NCBI GenBank assembly: GCA_033558025.1
Contig: JAUCEF010000007.1
Coordinates: forward strand, 3,286,001-3,350,000
Direction: 5' to 3'
Length of the DNA stretch: 64,000 nt
Source: Phytophthora sp. 'mugwort'
Lineage: Eukaryota > Oomycota > Peronosporomycetes > Peronosporales > Peronosporaceae
Of this stretch, positions 21,819 through 34,398 are shown one piece after another (the stretch's first letter is position 1; every line of letters starts with the position of its first letter). The notes beneath the pieces were generated by a model. The model worked only from the letters and a program-made list of their open reading frames with translations, was not told where the DNA came from and did not search any database. Position numbers and translations under genes: made by a program.

Positions 21819-21890
21819 AGGTCCTACCGGGATTTGAACCCGGATCGCTGGATTCAGAGTCCAGAGTGCTAACCATTACACCATAAGACC
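21819..21890 (-). tRNA. tRNA-Gln(CUG), unit 5
   Basis: Canonical CUG copy. Confidence 0.96.
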
Positions 21891-21997
21891 AGCACTAACT
21901 TACACACACACAAGCAAATTGGCAAACTAGATTTGCACTCCCACACGACAGCCAGCGCCGTACCGACACCCCACGCTTGCAACGCCGCACAAAAACA

Positions 21998-22069
21998 AGC
22001 TCCTACCGGGATTTGAACCCGGATCGCTGGATTCAAAGTCCAGAGTGCTAACCATTACACCATAAGAGC
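21998..22069 (-). tRNA. tRNA-Gln(UUG), unit 6
   Basis: Canonical UUG copy. Confidence 0.96.
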
Positions 22070-22546
22070 GCCTAACCCAACCTCGCACGCCCAATCCGGA
22101 GCCAGATCGAGTCGCAGCCAATTCGTATACTCACGGCCCTCGTATGCCTGCTGCACATATTCTCTTTGCATACAATCGCTCTCGTGGATCTACGGCGAGT
22201 CGCGCACTCTCGTTTCGCCGACCAGCACGCGTCGATTCCCACCGGCTGACCACTTTTGGCATCGCAATTCTGAGAGAATATGGGTCTTTGTGCGGCTTGG
22301 CTGGCTTGTGAGCGATACTGCCAGCTCCGGGCCGCTCAAGATAACTGGCGGCATTGTCAGTGAAGTCGGCGGGTGAAACCAGTCTGTCGGCCTCGTGGAG
22401 TCGAAGTTGGTAGATCCGATCCTGAGCGACAACGGCCCGATAAACGCGCCGCAGCAACACACAGTACGCCAGACGTCGTGCCAAGTAGACCCACAGCGCG
22501 GCAACAACTGTGAGCGAGGTGGGGCGAATATTTGCAGTTCAAAACG

Positions 22547-22618
22547 AGGTCCTACCGGGATTTGAACCCGGATCGCTGGATTCAGAGTCCAGAGTGCTAA
22601 CCATTACACCATAAGACC
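22547..22618 (-). tRNA. tRNA-Gln(CUG), unit 6
   Basis: Canonical CUG copy. Confidence 0.96.
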
Positions 22619-22725
22619 AGCACTAACTTACACACACACAAGCAAATTGGCAAACTAGATTTGCACTCCCACACGACAGCCAGCGCCGTACCGACACCCC
22701 ACGCTTGCAACGCCGCACAAAAACA

Positions 22726-22797
22726 AGCTCCTACCGGGATTTGAACCCGGATCGCTGGATTCAAAGTCCAGAGTGCTAACCATTACACCATAAGAGC
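22726..22797 (-). tRNA. tRNA-Gln(UUG), unit 7
   Basis: Canonical UUG copy. Confidence 0.96.
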
Positions 22798-23274
22798 GCC
22801 TAACCCAACCTCGCACGCCCAATCCGGAACCAGCTCGAGTCGCAGCCAATTCGTATACTCACGGCCCTCGTATGCCTGCTGCACATATTCTCTTTGCATA
22901 CAATCGCTCTCGTGGATCTACGGCGAGTCGCGCACTCTCGTTTCGCCGACCAGCACGCGTCGATTCCCACCGGCTGACCACTTTTGGCATCGCAATTCTG
23001 AGAGAATATGGGTCTTTGTGCGGCTTGGCTGGCTTGTGAGCGATACTGCCAGCTCCGGGCCGCTCAAGATAACTGGCGGCATTGTCAGTGAAGTCGGCGG
23101 GTGAAACCAGTCTGTCGGCCTCGTGGAGTCGAAGTTGGTAGATCCGATCCTGAGCGACAACGGCCCGATAAACGCGCCGCAGCAACACACAGTACGCCAG
23201 ACGTCGTGCCAAGTAGACCCACAGCGCGGCAACAACTGTGAGCGAGGTGGGGCGAATATTTGCAGTTCAAAACG

Positions 23275-23346
23275 AGGTCCTACCGGGATTTGAACCCGGA
23301 TCGCTGGATTCAGAGTCCAGAGTGCTAACCATTACACCATAAGACC
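23275..23346 (-). tRNA. tRNA-Gln(CUG), unit 7
   Basis: Canonical CUG copy. Confidence 0.96.
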
Positions 23347-23453
23347 AGCACTAACTTACACACACACAAGCAAATTGGCAAACTAGATTTGCACTCCCAC
23401 ACGACAGCCAGCGCCGTACCGACACCCCACGCTTGCAACGCCGCACAAAAACA

Positions 23454-23525
23454 AGCTCCTACCGGGATTTGAACCCGGATCGCTGGATTCAAAGTCCAGA
23501 GTGCTAACCATTACACCATAAGAGC
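23454..23525 (-). tRNA. tRNA-Gln(UUG), unit 8
   Basis: Canonical UUG copy. Confidence 0.96.
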
Positions 23526-24002
23526 GCCTAACCCAACCTCGCACGCCCAATCCGGAACCAGCTCGAGTCGCAGCCAATTCGTATACTCACGGCCCTCGTA
23601 TGCCTGCTGCACATATTCTCTTTGCATACAATCGCTCTCGTGGATCTACGGCGAGTCGCGCACTCTCGTTTCGCCGACCAGCACGCGTCGATTCCCACCG
23701 GCTGACCACTTTTGGCATCGCAATTCTGAGAGAATATGGGTCTTTGTGCGGCTTGGCTGGCTTGTGAGCGATACTGCCAGCTCCGGGCCGCTCAAGATAA
23801 CTGGCGGCATTGTCAGTGAAGTCGGCGGGTGAAACCAGTCTGTCGGCCTCGTGGAGTCGAAGTTGGTAGATCCGATCCTGAGCGACAACGGCCCGATAAA
23901 CGCGCCGCAGCAACACACAGTACGCCAGACGTCGTGCCAAGTAGACCCACAGCGCGGCAACAACTGTGAGCGAGGTGGGGCGAATATTTGCAGTTCAAAA
24001 CG

Positions 24003-24074
24003 AGGTCCTACCGGGATTTGAACCCGGATCGCTGGATTCAGAGTCCAGAGTGCTAACCATTACACCATACGACC
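24003..24074 (-). tRNA. tRNA-Gln(CUG), unit 8, acceptor variant
   Basis: T5 to G as at 21091, exactly four units (2,912 bp) away. Confidence 0.9.
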
Positions 24075-24181
24075 AGCACTAACTTACACACACACAAGCA
24101 AATTGGCAAACTAGATTTGCACTCCCACACGACAGCCAGCGCCGTACCGACACCCCACGCTTGCAACGCCGCACAAAAACA

Positions 24182-24253
24182 AGCTCCTACCGGGATTTGA
24201 ACCCGGATCGCTGGATTCAAAGTCCAGAGTGCTAACCATTACACCATAAGAGC
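24182..24253 (-). tRNA. tRNA-Gln(UUG), unit 9
   Basis: Canonical UUG copy. Confidence 0.96.
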
Positions 24254-24730
24254 GCCTAACCCAACCTCGCACGCCCAATCCGGAGCCAGATCGAGTCGCA
24301 GCCAATTCGTATACTCACGGCCCTCGTATGCCTGCTGCACATATTCTCTTTGCATACAATCGCTCTCGTGGATCTACGGCGAGTCGCGCACTCTCGTTTC
24401 GCCGACCAGCACGCGTCGATTCCCACCGGCTGACCACTTTTGGCATCGCAATTCTGAGAGAATATGGGTCTTTGTGCGGCTTGGCTGGCTTGTGAGCGAT
24501 ACTGCCAGCTCCGGGCCGCTCAAGATAACTGGCGGCATTGTCAGTGAAGTCGGCGGGTGAAACCAGTCTGTCGGCCTCGTGGAGTCGAAGTTGGTAGATC
24601 CGATCCTGAGCGACAACGGCCCGATAAACGCGCCGCAGCAACACACAGTACGCCAGACGTCGTGCCAAGTAGACCCACAGCGCGGCAACAACTGTGAGCG
24701 AGGTGGGGCGAATATTTGCAGTTCAAAACG

Positions 24731-24802
24731 AGGTCCTACCGGGATTTGAACCCGGATCGCTGGATTCAGAGTCCAGAGTGCTAACCATTACACCATAAGA
24801 CC
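24731..24802 (-). tRNA. tRNA-Gln(CUG), unit 9
   Basis: Canonical CUG copy. Confidence 0.96.
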
Positions 24803-24909
24803 AGCACTAACTTACACACACACAAGCAAATTGGCAAACTAGATTTGCACTCCCACACGACAGCCAGCGCCGTACCGACACCCCACGCTTGCAACGCCGC
24901 ACAAAAACA

Positions 24910-24981
24910 AGCTCCTACCGGGATTTGAACCCGGATCGCTGGATTCAAAGTCCAGAGTGCTAACCATTACACCATAAGAGC
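24910..24981 (-). tRNA. tRNA-Gln(UUG), unit 10
   Basis: Canonical UUG copy. Confidence 0.96.
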
Positions 24982-25458
24982 GCCTAACCCAACCTCGCAC
25001 GCCCAATCCGGAACCAGATCGAGTCGCAGCCAATTCGTATACTCACGGCCCTCGTATGCCTGCTGCACATATTCTCTTTGCATACAATCGCTCTCGTGGA
25101 TCTACGGCGAGTCGCGCACTCTCGTTTCGCCGACCAGCACGCGTCGATTCCCACCGGCTGACCACTTTTGGCATCGCAATTCTGAGAGAATATGGGTCTT
25201 TGTGCGGCTTGGCTGGCTTGTGAGCGATACTGCCAGCTCCGGGCCGCTCAAGATAACTGGCGGCATTGTCAGTGAAGTCGGCGGGTGAAGCCAGTCTGTC
25301 GGCCTCGTGGAGTCGAAGTTGGTAGATCCGATCCTGAGCGACAACGGCCCGATAAACGCGCCGCAGCAACACACAGTACGCCAGACGTCGTGCCAAGTAG
25401 ACCCACAGCGCGGCAACAACTGTGAGCGAGGTGGGGCGAATATTTGCAGTTCAAAACG

Positions 25459-25530
25459 AGGTCCTACCGGGATTTGAACCCGGATCGCTGGATTCAGAGT
25501 CCAGAGTGCTAACCATTACACCATAAGACC
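25459..25530 (-). tRNA. tRNA-Gln(CUG), unit 10
   Basis: Canonical CUG copy. Confidence 0.96.
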
Positions 25531-25637
25531 AGCACTAACTTACACACACACAAGCAAATTGGCAAACTAGATTTGCACTCCCACACGACAGCCAGCGCCG
25601 TACCGACACCCCACGCTTGCAACGCCGCACAAAAACA

Positions 25638-25709
25638 AGCTCCTACCGGGATTTGAACCCGGATCGCTGGATTCAAAGTCCAGAGTGCTAACCATTACAC
25701 CATAAGAGC
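25638..25709 (-). tRNA. tRNA-Gln(UUG), unit 11
   Basis: Canonical UUG copy. Confidence 0.96.
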
Positions 25710-26186
25710 GCCTAACCCAACCTCGCACGCCCAATCCGGAACCAGATCGAGTCGCAGCCAATTCGTATACTCACGGCCCTCGTATGCCTGCTGCACATAT
25801 TCTCTTTGCATACAATCGCTCTCGTGGATCTACGGCGAGTCGCGCACTCTCGTTTCGCCGACCAGCACGCGTCGATTCCCACCGGCTGACCACTTTTGGC
25901 ATCGCAATTCTGAGAGAATATGGGTCTTTGTGCGGCTTGGCTGGCTTGTGAGCGATACTGCCAGCTCCGGGCCGCTCAAGATAACTGGCGGCATTGTCAG
26001 TGAAGTCGGCGGGTGAAACCAGTCTGTCGGCCTCGTGGAGTCGAAGTTGGTAGATCCGATCCTGAGCGACAACGGCCCGATAAACGCGCCGCAGCAACAC
26101 ACAGTACGCCAGACGTCGTGCCAAGTAGACCCACAGCGCGGCAACAACTGTGAGCGAGGTGGGGCGAATATTTGCAGTTCAAAACG

Positions 26187-26258
26187 AGGTCCTACCGGGA
26201 TTTGAACCCGGATCGCTGGATTCAGAGTCCAGAGTGCTAACCATTACACCATAAGACC
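26187..26258 (-). tRNA. tRNA-Gln(CUG), unit 11
   Basis: Canonical CUG copy. Confidence 0.96.
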
Positions 26259-26365
26259 AGCACTAACTTACACACACACAAGCAAATTGGCAAACTAGAT
26301 TTGCACTCCCACACGACAGCTAGCGCCGTACCGACACCCCACGCTTGCAACGCCGCACAAAAACA

Positions 26366-26437
26366 AGCTCCTACCGGGATTTGAACCCGGATCGCTGGAT
26401 TCAAAGTCCAGAGTGCTAACCATTACACCATAAGAGC
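26366..26437 (-). tRNA. tRNA-Gln(UUG), unit 12
   Basis: Canonical UUG copy. Confidence 0.96.
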
Positions 26438-26914
26438 GCCTAACCCAACCTCGCACGCCCAATCCGGAACCAGATCGAGTCGCAGCCAATTCGTATACTC
26501 ACGGCCCTCGTATGCCTGCTGCACATATTCTCTTTGCATACAATCGCTCTCGTGGATCTACGGCGAGTCGCGCACTCTCGTTTCGCCGACCAGCACGCGT
26601 CGATTCCCACCGGCTGACCACTTTTGGCATCGCAATTCTGAGAGAATATGGGTCTTTGTGCGGCTTGGCTGGCTTGTGAGCGATACTGCCAGCTCCGGGC
26701 CGCTCAAGATAACTGGCGGCATTGTCAGTGAAGTCGGCGGGTGAAACCAGTCTGTCGGCCTCGTGGAGTCGAAGTTGGTAGATCCGATCCTGAGCGACAA
26801 CGGCCCGATAAACGCGCCGCAGCAACACACAGTACGCCAGACGTCGTGCCAAGTAGACCCACAGCGCGGCAACAACTGTGAGCGAGGTGGGGCGAATATT
26901 TGCAGTTCAAAACG

Positions 26915-26986
26915 AGGTCCTACCGGGATTTGAACCCGGATCGCTGGATTCAGAGTCCAGAGTGCTAACCATTACACCATAAGACC
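26915..26986 (-). tRNA. tRNA-Gln(CUG), unit 12
   Basis: Canonical CUG copy. Confidence 0.96.
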
Positions 26987-27093
26987 AGCACTAACTTACA
27001 CACACACAAGCAAATTGGCAAACTAGATTTGCACTCCCACACGACAGCTAGCGCCGTACCGACACCCCACGCTTGCAACGCCGCACAAAAACA

Positions 27094-27165
27094 AGCTCCT
27101 ACCGGGATTTGAACCCGGATCGCTGGATTCAAAGTCCAGAGTGCTAACCATTACACCATAAGAGC
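27094..27165 (-). tRNA. tRNA-Gln(UUG), unit 13
   Basis: Canonical UUG copy. Confidence 0.96.
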
Positions 27166-27642
27166 GCCTAACCCAACCTCGCACGCCCAATCCGGAACCA
27201 GATCGAGTCGCAGCCAATTCGTATACTCACGGCCCTCGTATGCCTGCTGCACATATTCTCTTTGCATACAATCGCTCTCGTGGATCTACGGCGAGTCGCG
27301 CACTCTCGTTTCGCCGACCAGCACGCGTCGATTCCCACCGGCTGACCACTTTTGGCATCGCAATTCTGAGAGAATATGGGTCTTTGTGCGGCTTGGCTGG
27401 CTTGTGAGCGATACTGCCAGCTCCGGGCCGCTCAAGATAACTGGCGGCATTGTCAGTGAAGTCGGCGGGTGAAACCAGTCTGTCGGCCTCGTGGAGTCGA
27501 AGTTGGTAGATCCGATCCTGAGCGACAACGGCCCGATAAACGCGCCGCAGCAACACACAGTACGCCAGACGTCGTGCCAAGTAGACCCACAGCGCGGCAA
27601 CAACTGTGAGCGAGGTGGGGCGAATATTTGCAGTTCAAAACG

Positions 27643-27714
27643 AGGTCCTACCGGGATTTGAACCCGGATCGCTGGATTCAGAGTCCAGAGTGCTAACCAT
27701 TACACCATAAGACC
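27643..27714 (-). tRNA. tRNA-Gln(CUG), unit 13
   Basis: Canonical CUG copy. Confidence 0.96.
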
Positions 27715-27821
27715 AGCACTAACTTACACACACACAAGCAAATTGGCAAACTAGATTTGCACTCCCACACGACAGCTAGCGCCGTACCGACACCCCACGC
27801 TTGCAACGCCGCACAAAAACA

Positions 27822-27893
27822 AGCTCCTACCGGGATTTGAACCCGGATCGCTGGATTCAAAGTCCAGAGTGCTAACCATTACACCATAAGAGC
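27822..27893 (-). tRNA. tRNA-Gln(UUG), unit 14
   Basis: Canonical UUG copy; this 549-bp unit has no CUG gene. Confidence 0.96.
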
Positions 27894-28370
27894 GCCTAAC
27901 CCAACCTCGCACGCCCAATCCGGAACCAGATCGAGTCGCAGCCAATTCGTATACTCACGGCCCTCGTATGCCTGCTGCACATATTCTCTTTGCATACAAT
28001 CGCTCTCGTGGATCTACGGCGAGTCGCGCACTCTCGTTTCGCCGACCAGCACGCGTCGATTCCCACCGGCTGACCACTTTTGGCATCGCAATTCTGAGAG
28101 AATATGGGTCTTTGTGCGGCTTGGCTGGCTTGTGAGCGATACTGCCAGCTCCGGGCCGCTCAAGATAACTGGCGGCATTGTCAGTGAAGTCGGCGGGTGA
28201 AACCAGTCTGTCGGCCTCGTGGAGTCGAAGTTGGTAGATCCGATCCTGAGCGACAACGGCCCGATAAACGCGCCGCAGCAACACACAGTACGCCAGACGT
28301 CGTGCCAAGTAGACCCACAGCGCGGCAACAACTGTGAGCGAGGTGGGGCGAATATTTGCAGTTCAAAACA

Positions 28371-28442
28371 AGCTCCTACCGGGATTTGAACCCGGATCGC
28401 TGGATTCAAAGTCCAGAGTGCTAACCATTACACCATAAGAGC
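28371..28442 (-). tRNA. tRNA-Gln(UUG), unit 15
   Basis: Canonical UUG copy at a deletion junction: the long spacer's AAAAC joins directly to AAGCTCC, leaving a T4 terminator. Confidence 0.95.
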
Positions 28443-28919
28443 GCCTAACCCAACCTCGCACGCCCAATCCGGAACCAGAACGAGTCGCAGCCAATTCGTA
28501 TACTCACGGCCCTCGTATGCCTGCTGCACATATTCTCTTTGCATACAATCGCTCTCGTGGATCTACGGCGAGTCGCGCACTCTCGTTTCGCCGACCAGCA
28601 CGCGTCGATTCCCACCGGCTGACCACTTTTGGCATCGCAATTCTGAGAGAATATGGGTCTTTGTGCGGCTTGGCTGGCTTGTGAGCGATACTGCCAGCTC
28701 CGGGCCGCTCAAGATAACTGGCGGCATTGTCAGTGAAGTCGGCGGGTGAAACCAGTCTGTCGGCCTCGTGGAGTCGAAGTTGGTAGATCCGATCCTGAGC
28801 GACAACGGCCCGATAAACGCGCCGCAGCAACACACAGTACGCCAGACGTCGTGCCAAGTAGACCCACAGCGCGGCAACAACTGTGAGCGAGGTGGGGCGA
28901 ATATTTGCAGTTCAAAACG

Positions 28920-28991
28920 AGGTCCTACCGGGATTTGAACCCGGATCGCTGGATTCAGAGTCCAGAGTGCTAACCATTACACCATAAGACC
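28920..28991 (-). tRNA. tRNA-Gln(CUG), unit 15
   Basis: Canonical CUG copy. Confidence 0.96.
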
Positions 28992-29098
28992 AGCACTAAC
29001 TTACACACACACAAGCAAATTGGCAAACTAGATTTGCACTCCCACACGACAGCTAGCGCCGTACCGACACCCCACGCTTGCAACGCCGCACAAAAACA

Positions 29099-29170
29099 AG
29101 CTCCTACCGGGATTTGAACCCGGATCGCTGGATTCAAAGTCCAGAGTGCTAACCATTACACCATAAGAGC
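29099..29170 (-). tRNA. tRNA-Gln(UUG), unit 16
   Basis: Canonical UUG copy. Confidence 0.96.
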
Positions 29171-29647
29171 GCCTAACCCAACCTCGCACGCCCAATCCGG
29201 AACCAGATCGAGTCGCAGCCAATTCGTATACTCACGGCCCTCGTATGCCTGCTGCACATATTCTCTTTGCATACAATCGCTCTCGTGGATCTACGGCGAG
29301 TCGCGCACTCTCGTTTCGCCGACCAGCACGCGTCGATTCCCACCGGCTGACCACTTTTGGCATCGCAATTCTGAGAGAATATGGGTCTTTGTGCGGCTTG
29401 GCTGGCTTGTGAGCGATACTGCCAGCTCCGGGCCGCTCAAGATAACTGGCGGCATTGTCAGTGAAGTCGGCGGGTGAAACCAGTCTGTCGGCCTCGTGGA
29501 GTCGAAGTTGGTAGATCCGATCCTGAGCGACAACGGCCCGATAAACGCGCCGCAGCAACACACAGTACGCCAGACGTCGTGCCAAGTAGACCCACAGCGC
29601 GGCAACAACTGTGAGCGAGGTGGGGCGAATATTTGCAGTTCAAAACG

Positions 29648-29719
29648 AGGTCCTACCGGGATTTGAACCCGGATCGCTGGATTCAGAGTCCAGAGTGCTA
29701 ACCATTACACCATAAGACC
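29648..29719 (-). tRNA. tRNA-Gln(CUG), unit 16
   Basis: Canonical CUG copy. Confidence 0.96.
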
Positions 29720-29826
29720 AGCACTAACTTACACACACACAAGCAAATTGGCAAACTAGATTTGCACTCCCACACGACAGCCAGCGCCGTACCGACACCC
29801 CACGCTTGCAACGCCGCACAAAAACA

Positions 29827-29898
29827 AGCTCCTACCGGGATTTGAACCCGGATCGCTGGATTCAAAGTCCAGAGTGCTAACCATTACACCATAAGAGC
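29827..29898 (-). tRNA. tRNA-Gln(UUG), unit 17
   Basis: Canonical UUG copy. Confidence 0.96.
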
Positions 29899-30375
29899 GC
29901 CTAACCCAACCTCGCACGCCCAATCCGGAACCAGATCGAGTCGCAGCCAATTCGTATACTCACGGCCCTCGTATGCCTGCTGCACATATTCTCTTTGCAT
30001 ACAATCGCTCTCGTGGATCTACGGCGAGTCGCGCACTCTCGTTTCGCCGACCAGCACGCGTCGATTCCCACCGGCTGACCACTTTTGGCATCGCAATTCT
30101 GAGAGAATATGGGTCTTTGTGCGGCTTGGCTGGCTTGTGAGCGATACTGCCAGCTCCGGGCCGCTCAAGATAACTGGCGGCATTGTCAGTGAAGTCGGCG
30201 GGTGAAACCAGTCTGTCGGCCTCGTGGAGTCGAAGTTGGTAGATCCGATCCTGAGCGACAACGGCCCGATAAACGCGCCGCAGCAACACACAGTACGCCA
30301 GACGTCGTGCCAAGTAGACCCACAGCGCGGCAACAACTGTGAGCGAGGTGGGGCGAATATTTGCAGTTCAAAACG

Positions 30376-30447
30376 AGGTCCTACCGGGATTTGAACCCGG
30401 ATCGCTGGATTCAGAGTCCAGAGTGCTAACCATTACACCATAAGACC
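30376..30447 (-). tRNA. tRNA-Gln(CUG), unit 17
   Basis: Canonical CUG copy. Confidence 0.96.
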
Positions 30448-30554
30448 AGCACTAACTTACACACACACAAGCAAATTGGCAAACTAGATTTGCACTCCCA
30501 CACGACAGCCAGCGCCGTACCGACACCCCACGCTTGCAACGCCGCACAAAAACA

Positions 30555-30626
30555 AGCTCCTACCGGGATTTGAACCCGGATCGCTGGATTCAAAGTCCAG
30601 AGTGCTAACCATTACACCATAAGAGC
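30555..30626 (-). tRNA. tRNA-Gln(UUG), unit 18
   Basis: Canonical UUG copy. Confidence 0.96.
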
Positions 30627-31103
30627 GCCTAACCCAACCTCGCACGCCCAATCCGGAACCAGATCGAGTCGCAGCCAATTCGTATACTCACGGCCCTCGT
30701 ATGCCTGCTGCACATATTCTCTTTGCATACAATCGCTCTCGTGGATCTACGGCGAGTCGCGCACTCTCGTTTCGCCGACCAGCACGCGTCGATTCCCACC
30801 GGCTGACCACTTTTGGCATCGCAATTCTGAGAGAATATGGGTCTTTGTGCGGCTTGGCTGGCTTGTGAGCGATACTGCCAGCTCCGGGCCGCTCAAGATA
30901 ACTGGCGGCATTGTCAGTGAAGTCGGCGGGTGAAGCCAGTCTGTCGGCCTCGTGGAGTCGAAGTTGGTAGATCCGATCCTGAGCGACAACGGCCCGATAA
31001 ACGCGCCGCAGCAACACACAGTACGCCAGACGTCGTGCCAAGTAGACCCACAGCGCGGCAACAACTGTGAGCGAGGTGGGGCGAATATTTGCAGTTCAAA
31101 ACG

Positions 31104-31151
31104 AGGTTCTACCGGGATTTGAACCCGGATCGCTGGATTCAGAGTCCAGAG
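31104..31151 (-). pseudogene. Truncated tRNA-Gln(CUG), unit 18
   Basis: Only the 3' two thirds remain (anticodon arm to acceptor, with the A69 variant). The 5' acceptor strand and D arm are replaced by spacer sequence starting GGTCTTTGTG, so box A is lost. Confidence 0.9.
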
Positions 31152-31414
31152 GTCTTTGTGCGGCTTGGCTGGCTTGTGAGCGATACTGCCAGCTCCGGGC
31201 CGCTCAAGATAACTGGCGGCATTGTCAGTGAAGTCGGCGGGTGAAACCAGTCTGTCGGCCTCGTGGAGTCGAAGTTGGTAGATCCGATCCTGAGCGACAA
31301 CGGCCCGATAAACGCGCCGCAGCAACACACAGTACGCCAGACGTCGTGCCAAGTAGACCCACAGCGCGGCAACAACTGTGAGCGAGGTGGGGCGAATATT
31401 TGCAGTTCAAAACG
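31151..31414 (-). repeat. Partial long spacer inserted in the array
   Basis: Only the half of the long spacer next to the CUG gene is present. Together with the truncated tRNA it makes an irregular unit that no exchange at the tRNA genes explains. Confidence 0.9.
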
Positions 31415-31486
31415 AGGTCCTACCGGGATTTGAACCCGGATCGCTGGATTCAGAGTCCAGAGTGCTAACCATTACACCATAAGACC
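31415..31486 (-). tRNA. tRNA-Gln(CUG), partial unit
   Basis: Canonical CUG copy following the partial spacer. Confidence 0.95.
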
Positions 31487-31593
31487 AGCACTAACTTACA
31501 CACACACAAGCAAATTGGCAAACTAGATTTGCACTCCCACACGACAGCCAGCGCCGTACCGACACCCCACGCTTGCAACGCCGCACAAAAACA

Positions 31594-31665
31594 AGCTCCT
31601 ACCGGGATTTGAACCCGGATCGCTGGATTCAAAGTCCAGAGTGCTAACCATTACACCATAAGAGC
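31594..31665 (-). tRNA. tRNA-Gln(UUG), unit 19
   Basis: Canonical UUG copy. Confidence 0.96.
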
Positions 31666-32142
31666 GCCTAACCCAACCTCGCACGCCCAATCCGGAGCCA
31701 GATCGAGTCGCAGCCAATTCGTATACTCACGGCCCTCGTATGCCTGCTGCACATATTCTCTTTGCATACAATCGCTCTCGTGGATCTACGGCGAGTCGCG
31801 CACTCTCGTTTCGCCGACCAGCACGCGTCGATTCCCACCGGCTGACCACTTTTGGCATCGCAATTCTGAGAGAATATGGGTCTTTGTGCGGCTTGGCTGG
31901 CTTGTGAGCGATACTGCCAGCTCCGGGCCGCTCAAGATAACTGGCGGCATTGTCAGTGAAGTCGGCGGGTGAAACCAGTCTGTCGGCCTCGTGGAGTCGA
32001 AGTTGGTAGATCCGATCCTGAGCGACAACGGCCCGATAAACGCGCCGCAGCAACACACAGTACGCCAGACGTCGTGCCAAGTAGACCCACAGCGCGGCAA
32101 CAACTGTGAGCGAGGTGGGGCGAATATTTGCAGTTCAAAACG

Positions 32143-32214
32143 AGGTCCTACCGGGATTTGAACCCGGATCGCTGGATTCAGAGTCCAGAGTGCTAACCAT
32201 TACACCATAAGACC
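32143..32214 (-). tRNA. tRNA-Gln(CUG), unit 19
   Basis: Canonical CUG copy. Confidence 0.96.
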
Positions 32215-32321
32215 AGCACTAACTTACACACACACAAGCAAATTGGCAAACTAGATTTGCACTCCCACACGACAGCCAGCGCCGTACCGACACCCCACGC
32301 TTGCAACGCCGCACAAAAACA

Positions 32322-32393
32322 AGCTCCTACCGGGATTTGAACCCGGATCGCTGGATTCAAAGTCCAGAGTGCTAACCATTACACCATAAGAGC
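32322..32393 (-). tRNA. tRNA-Gln(UUG), unit 20
   Basis: Canonical UUG copy. Confidence 0.96.
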
Positions 32394-32870
32394 GCCTAAC
32401 CCAACCTCGCACGCCCAATCCGGAGCCAGATCGAGTCGCAGCCAATTCGTATACTCACGGCCCTCGTATGCCTGCTGCACATATTCTCTTTGCATACAAT
32501 CGCTCTCGTGGATCTACGGCGAGTCGCGCACTCTCGTTTCGCCGACCAGCACGCGTCGATTCCCACCGGCTGACCACTTTTGGCATCGCAATTCTGAGAG
32601 AATATGGGTCTTTGTGCGGCTTGGCTGGCTTGTGAGCGATACTGCCAGCTCCGGGCCGCTCAAGATAACTGGCGGCATTGTCAGTGAAGTCGGCGGGTGA
32701 AACCAGTCTGTCGGCCTCGTGGAGTCGAAGTTGGTAGATCCGATCCTGAGCGACAACGGCCCGATAAACGCGCCGCAGCAACACACAGTACGCCAGACGT
32801 CGTGCCAAGTAGACCCACAGCGCGGCAACAACTGTGAGCGAGGTGGGGCGAATATTTGCAGTTCAAAACG

Positions 32871-32942
32871 AGGTCCTACCGGGATTTGAACCCGGATCGC
32901 TGGATTCAGAGTCCAGAGTGCTAACCATTACACCATAAGACC
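32871..32942 (-). tRNA. tRNA-Gln(CUG), unit 20
   Basis: Canonical CUG copy. Confidence 0.96.
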
Positions 32943-33049
32943 AGCACTAACTTACACACACACAAGCAAATTGGCAAACTAGATTTGCACTCCCACACGA
33001 CAGCCAGCGCCGTACCGACACCCCACGCTTGCAACGCCGCACAAAAACA

Positions 33050-33121
33050 AGCTCCTACCGGGATTTGAACCCGGATCGCTGGATTCAAAGTCCAGAGTGC
33101 TAACCATTACACCATAAGAGC
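33050..33121 (-). tRNA. tRNA-Gln(UUG), unit 21
   Basis: Canonical UUG copy. Confidence 0.96.
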
Positions 33122-33598
33122 GCCTAACCCAACCTCGCACGCCCAATCCGGAGCCAGATCGAGTCGCAGCCAATTCGTATACTCACGGCCCTCGTATGCC
33201 TGCTGCACATATTCTCTTTGCATACAATCGCTCTCGTGGATCTACGGCGAGTCGCGCACTCTCGTTTCGCCGACCAGCACGCGTCGATTCCCACCGGCTG
33301 ACCACTTTTGGCATCGCAATTCTGAGAGAATATGGGTCTTTGTGCGGCTTGGCTGGCTTGTGAGCGATACTGCCAGCTCCGGGCCGCTCAAGATAACTGG
33401 CGGCATTGTCAGTGAAGTCGGCGGGTGAAACCAGTCTGTCGGCCTCGTGGAGTCGAAGTTGGTAGATCCGATCCTGAGCGACAACGGCCCGATAAACGCG
33501 CCGCAGCAACACACAGTACGCCAGACGTCGTGCCAAGTAGACCCACAGCGCGGCAACAACTGTGAGCGAGGTGGGGCGAATATTTGCAGTTCAAAACG

Positions 33599-33670
33599 AG
33601 GTCCTACCGGGATTTGAACCCGGATCGCTGGATTCAGAGTCCAGAGTGCTAACCATTACACCATAAGACC
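33599..33670 (-). tRNA. tRNA-Gln(CUG), unit 21
   Basis: Canonical CUG copy. Confidence 0.96.
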
Positions 33671-33777
33671 AGCACTAACTTACACACACACAAGCAAATT
33701 GGCAAACTAGATTTGCACTCCCACACGACAGCCAGCGCCGTACCGACACCCCACGCTTGCAACGCCGCACAAAAACA

Positions 33778-33849
33778 AGCTCCTACCGGGATTTGAACCC
33801 GGATCGCTGGATTCAAAGTCCAGAGTGCTAACCATTACACCATAAGAGC
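33778..33849 (-). tRNA. tRNA-Gln(UUG), unit 22
   Basis: Canonical UUG copy. Confidence 0.96.
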
Positions 33850-34326
33850 GCCTAACCCAACCTCGCACGCCCAATCCGGAGCCAGATCGAGTCGCAGCCA
33901 ATTCGTATACTCACGGCCCTCGTATGCCTGCTGCACATATTCTCTTTGCATACAATCGCTCTCGTGGATCTACGGCGAGTCGCGCACTCTCGTTTCGCCG
34001 ACCAGCACGCGTCGATTCCCACCGGCTGACCACTTTTGGCATCGCAATTCTGAGAGAATATGGGTCTTTGTGCGGCTTGGCTGGCTTGTGAGCGATACTG
34101 CCAGCTCCGGGCCGCTCAAGATAACTGGCGGCATTGTCAGTGAAGTCGGCGGGTGAAACCAGTCTGTCGGCCTCGTGGAGTCGAAGTTGGTAGATCCGAT
34201 CCTGAGCGACAACGGCCCGATAAACGCGCCGCAGCAACACACAGTACGCCAGACGTCGTGCCAAGTAGACCCACAGCGCGGCAACAACTGTGAGCGAGGT
34301 GGGGCGAATATTTGCAGTTCAAAACG

Positions 34327-34398
34327 AGGTCCTACCGGGATTTGAACCCGGATCGCTGGATTCAGAGTCCAGAGTGCTAACCATTACACCATAAGACC
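34327..34398 (-). tRNA. tRNA-Gln(CUG), unit 22
   Basis: Canonical CUG copy. Confidence 0.96.
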
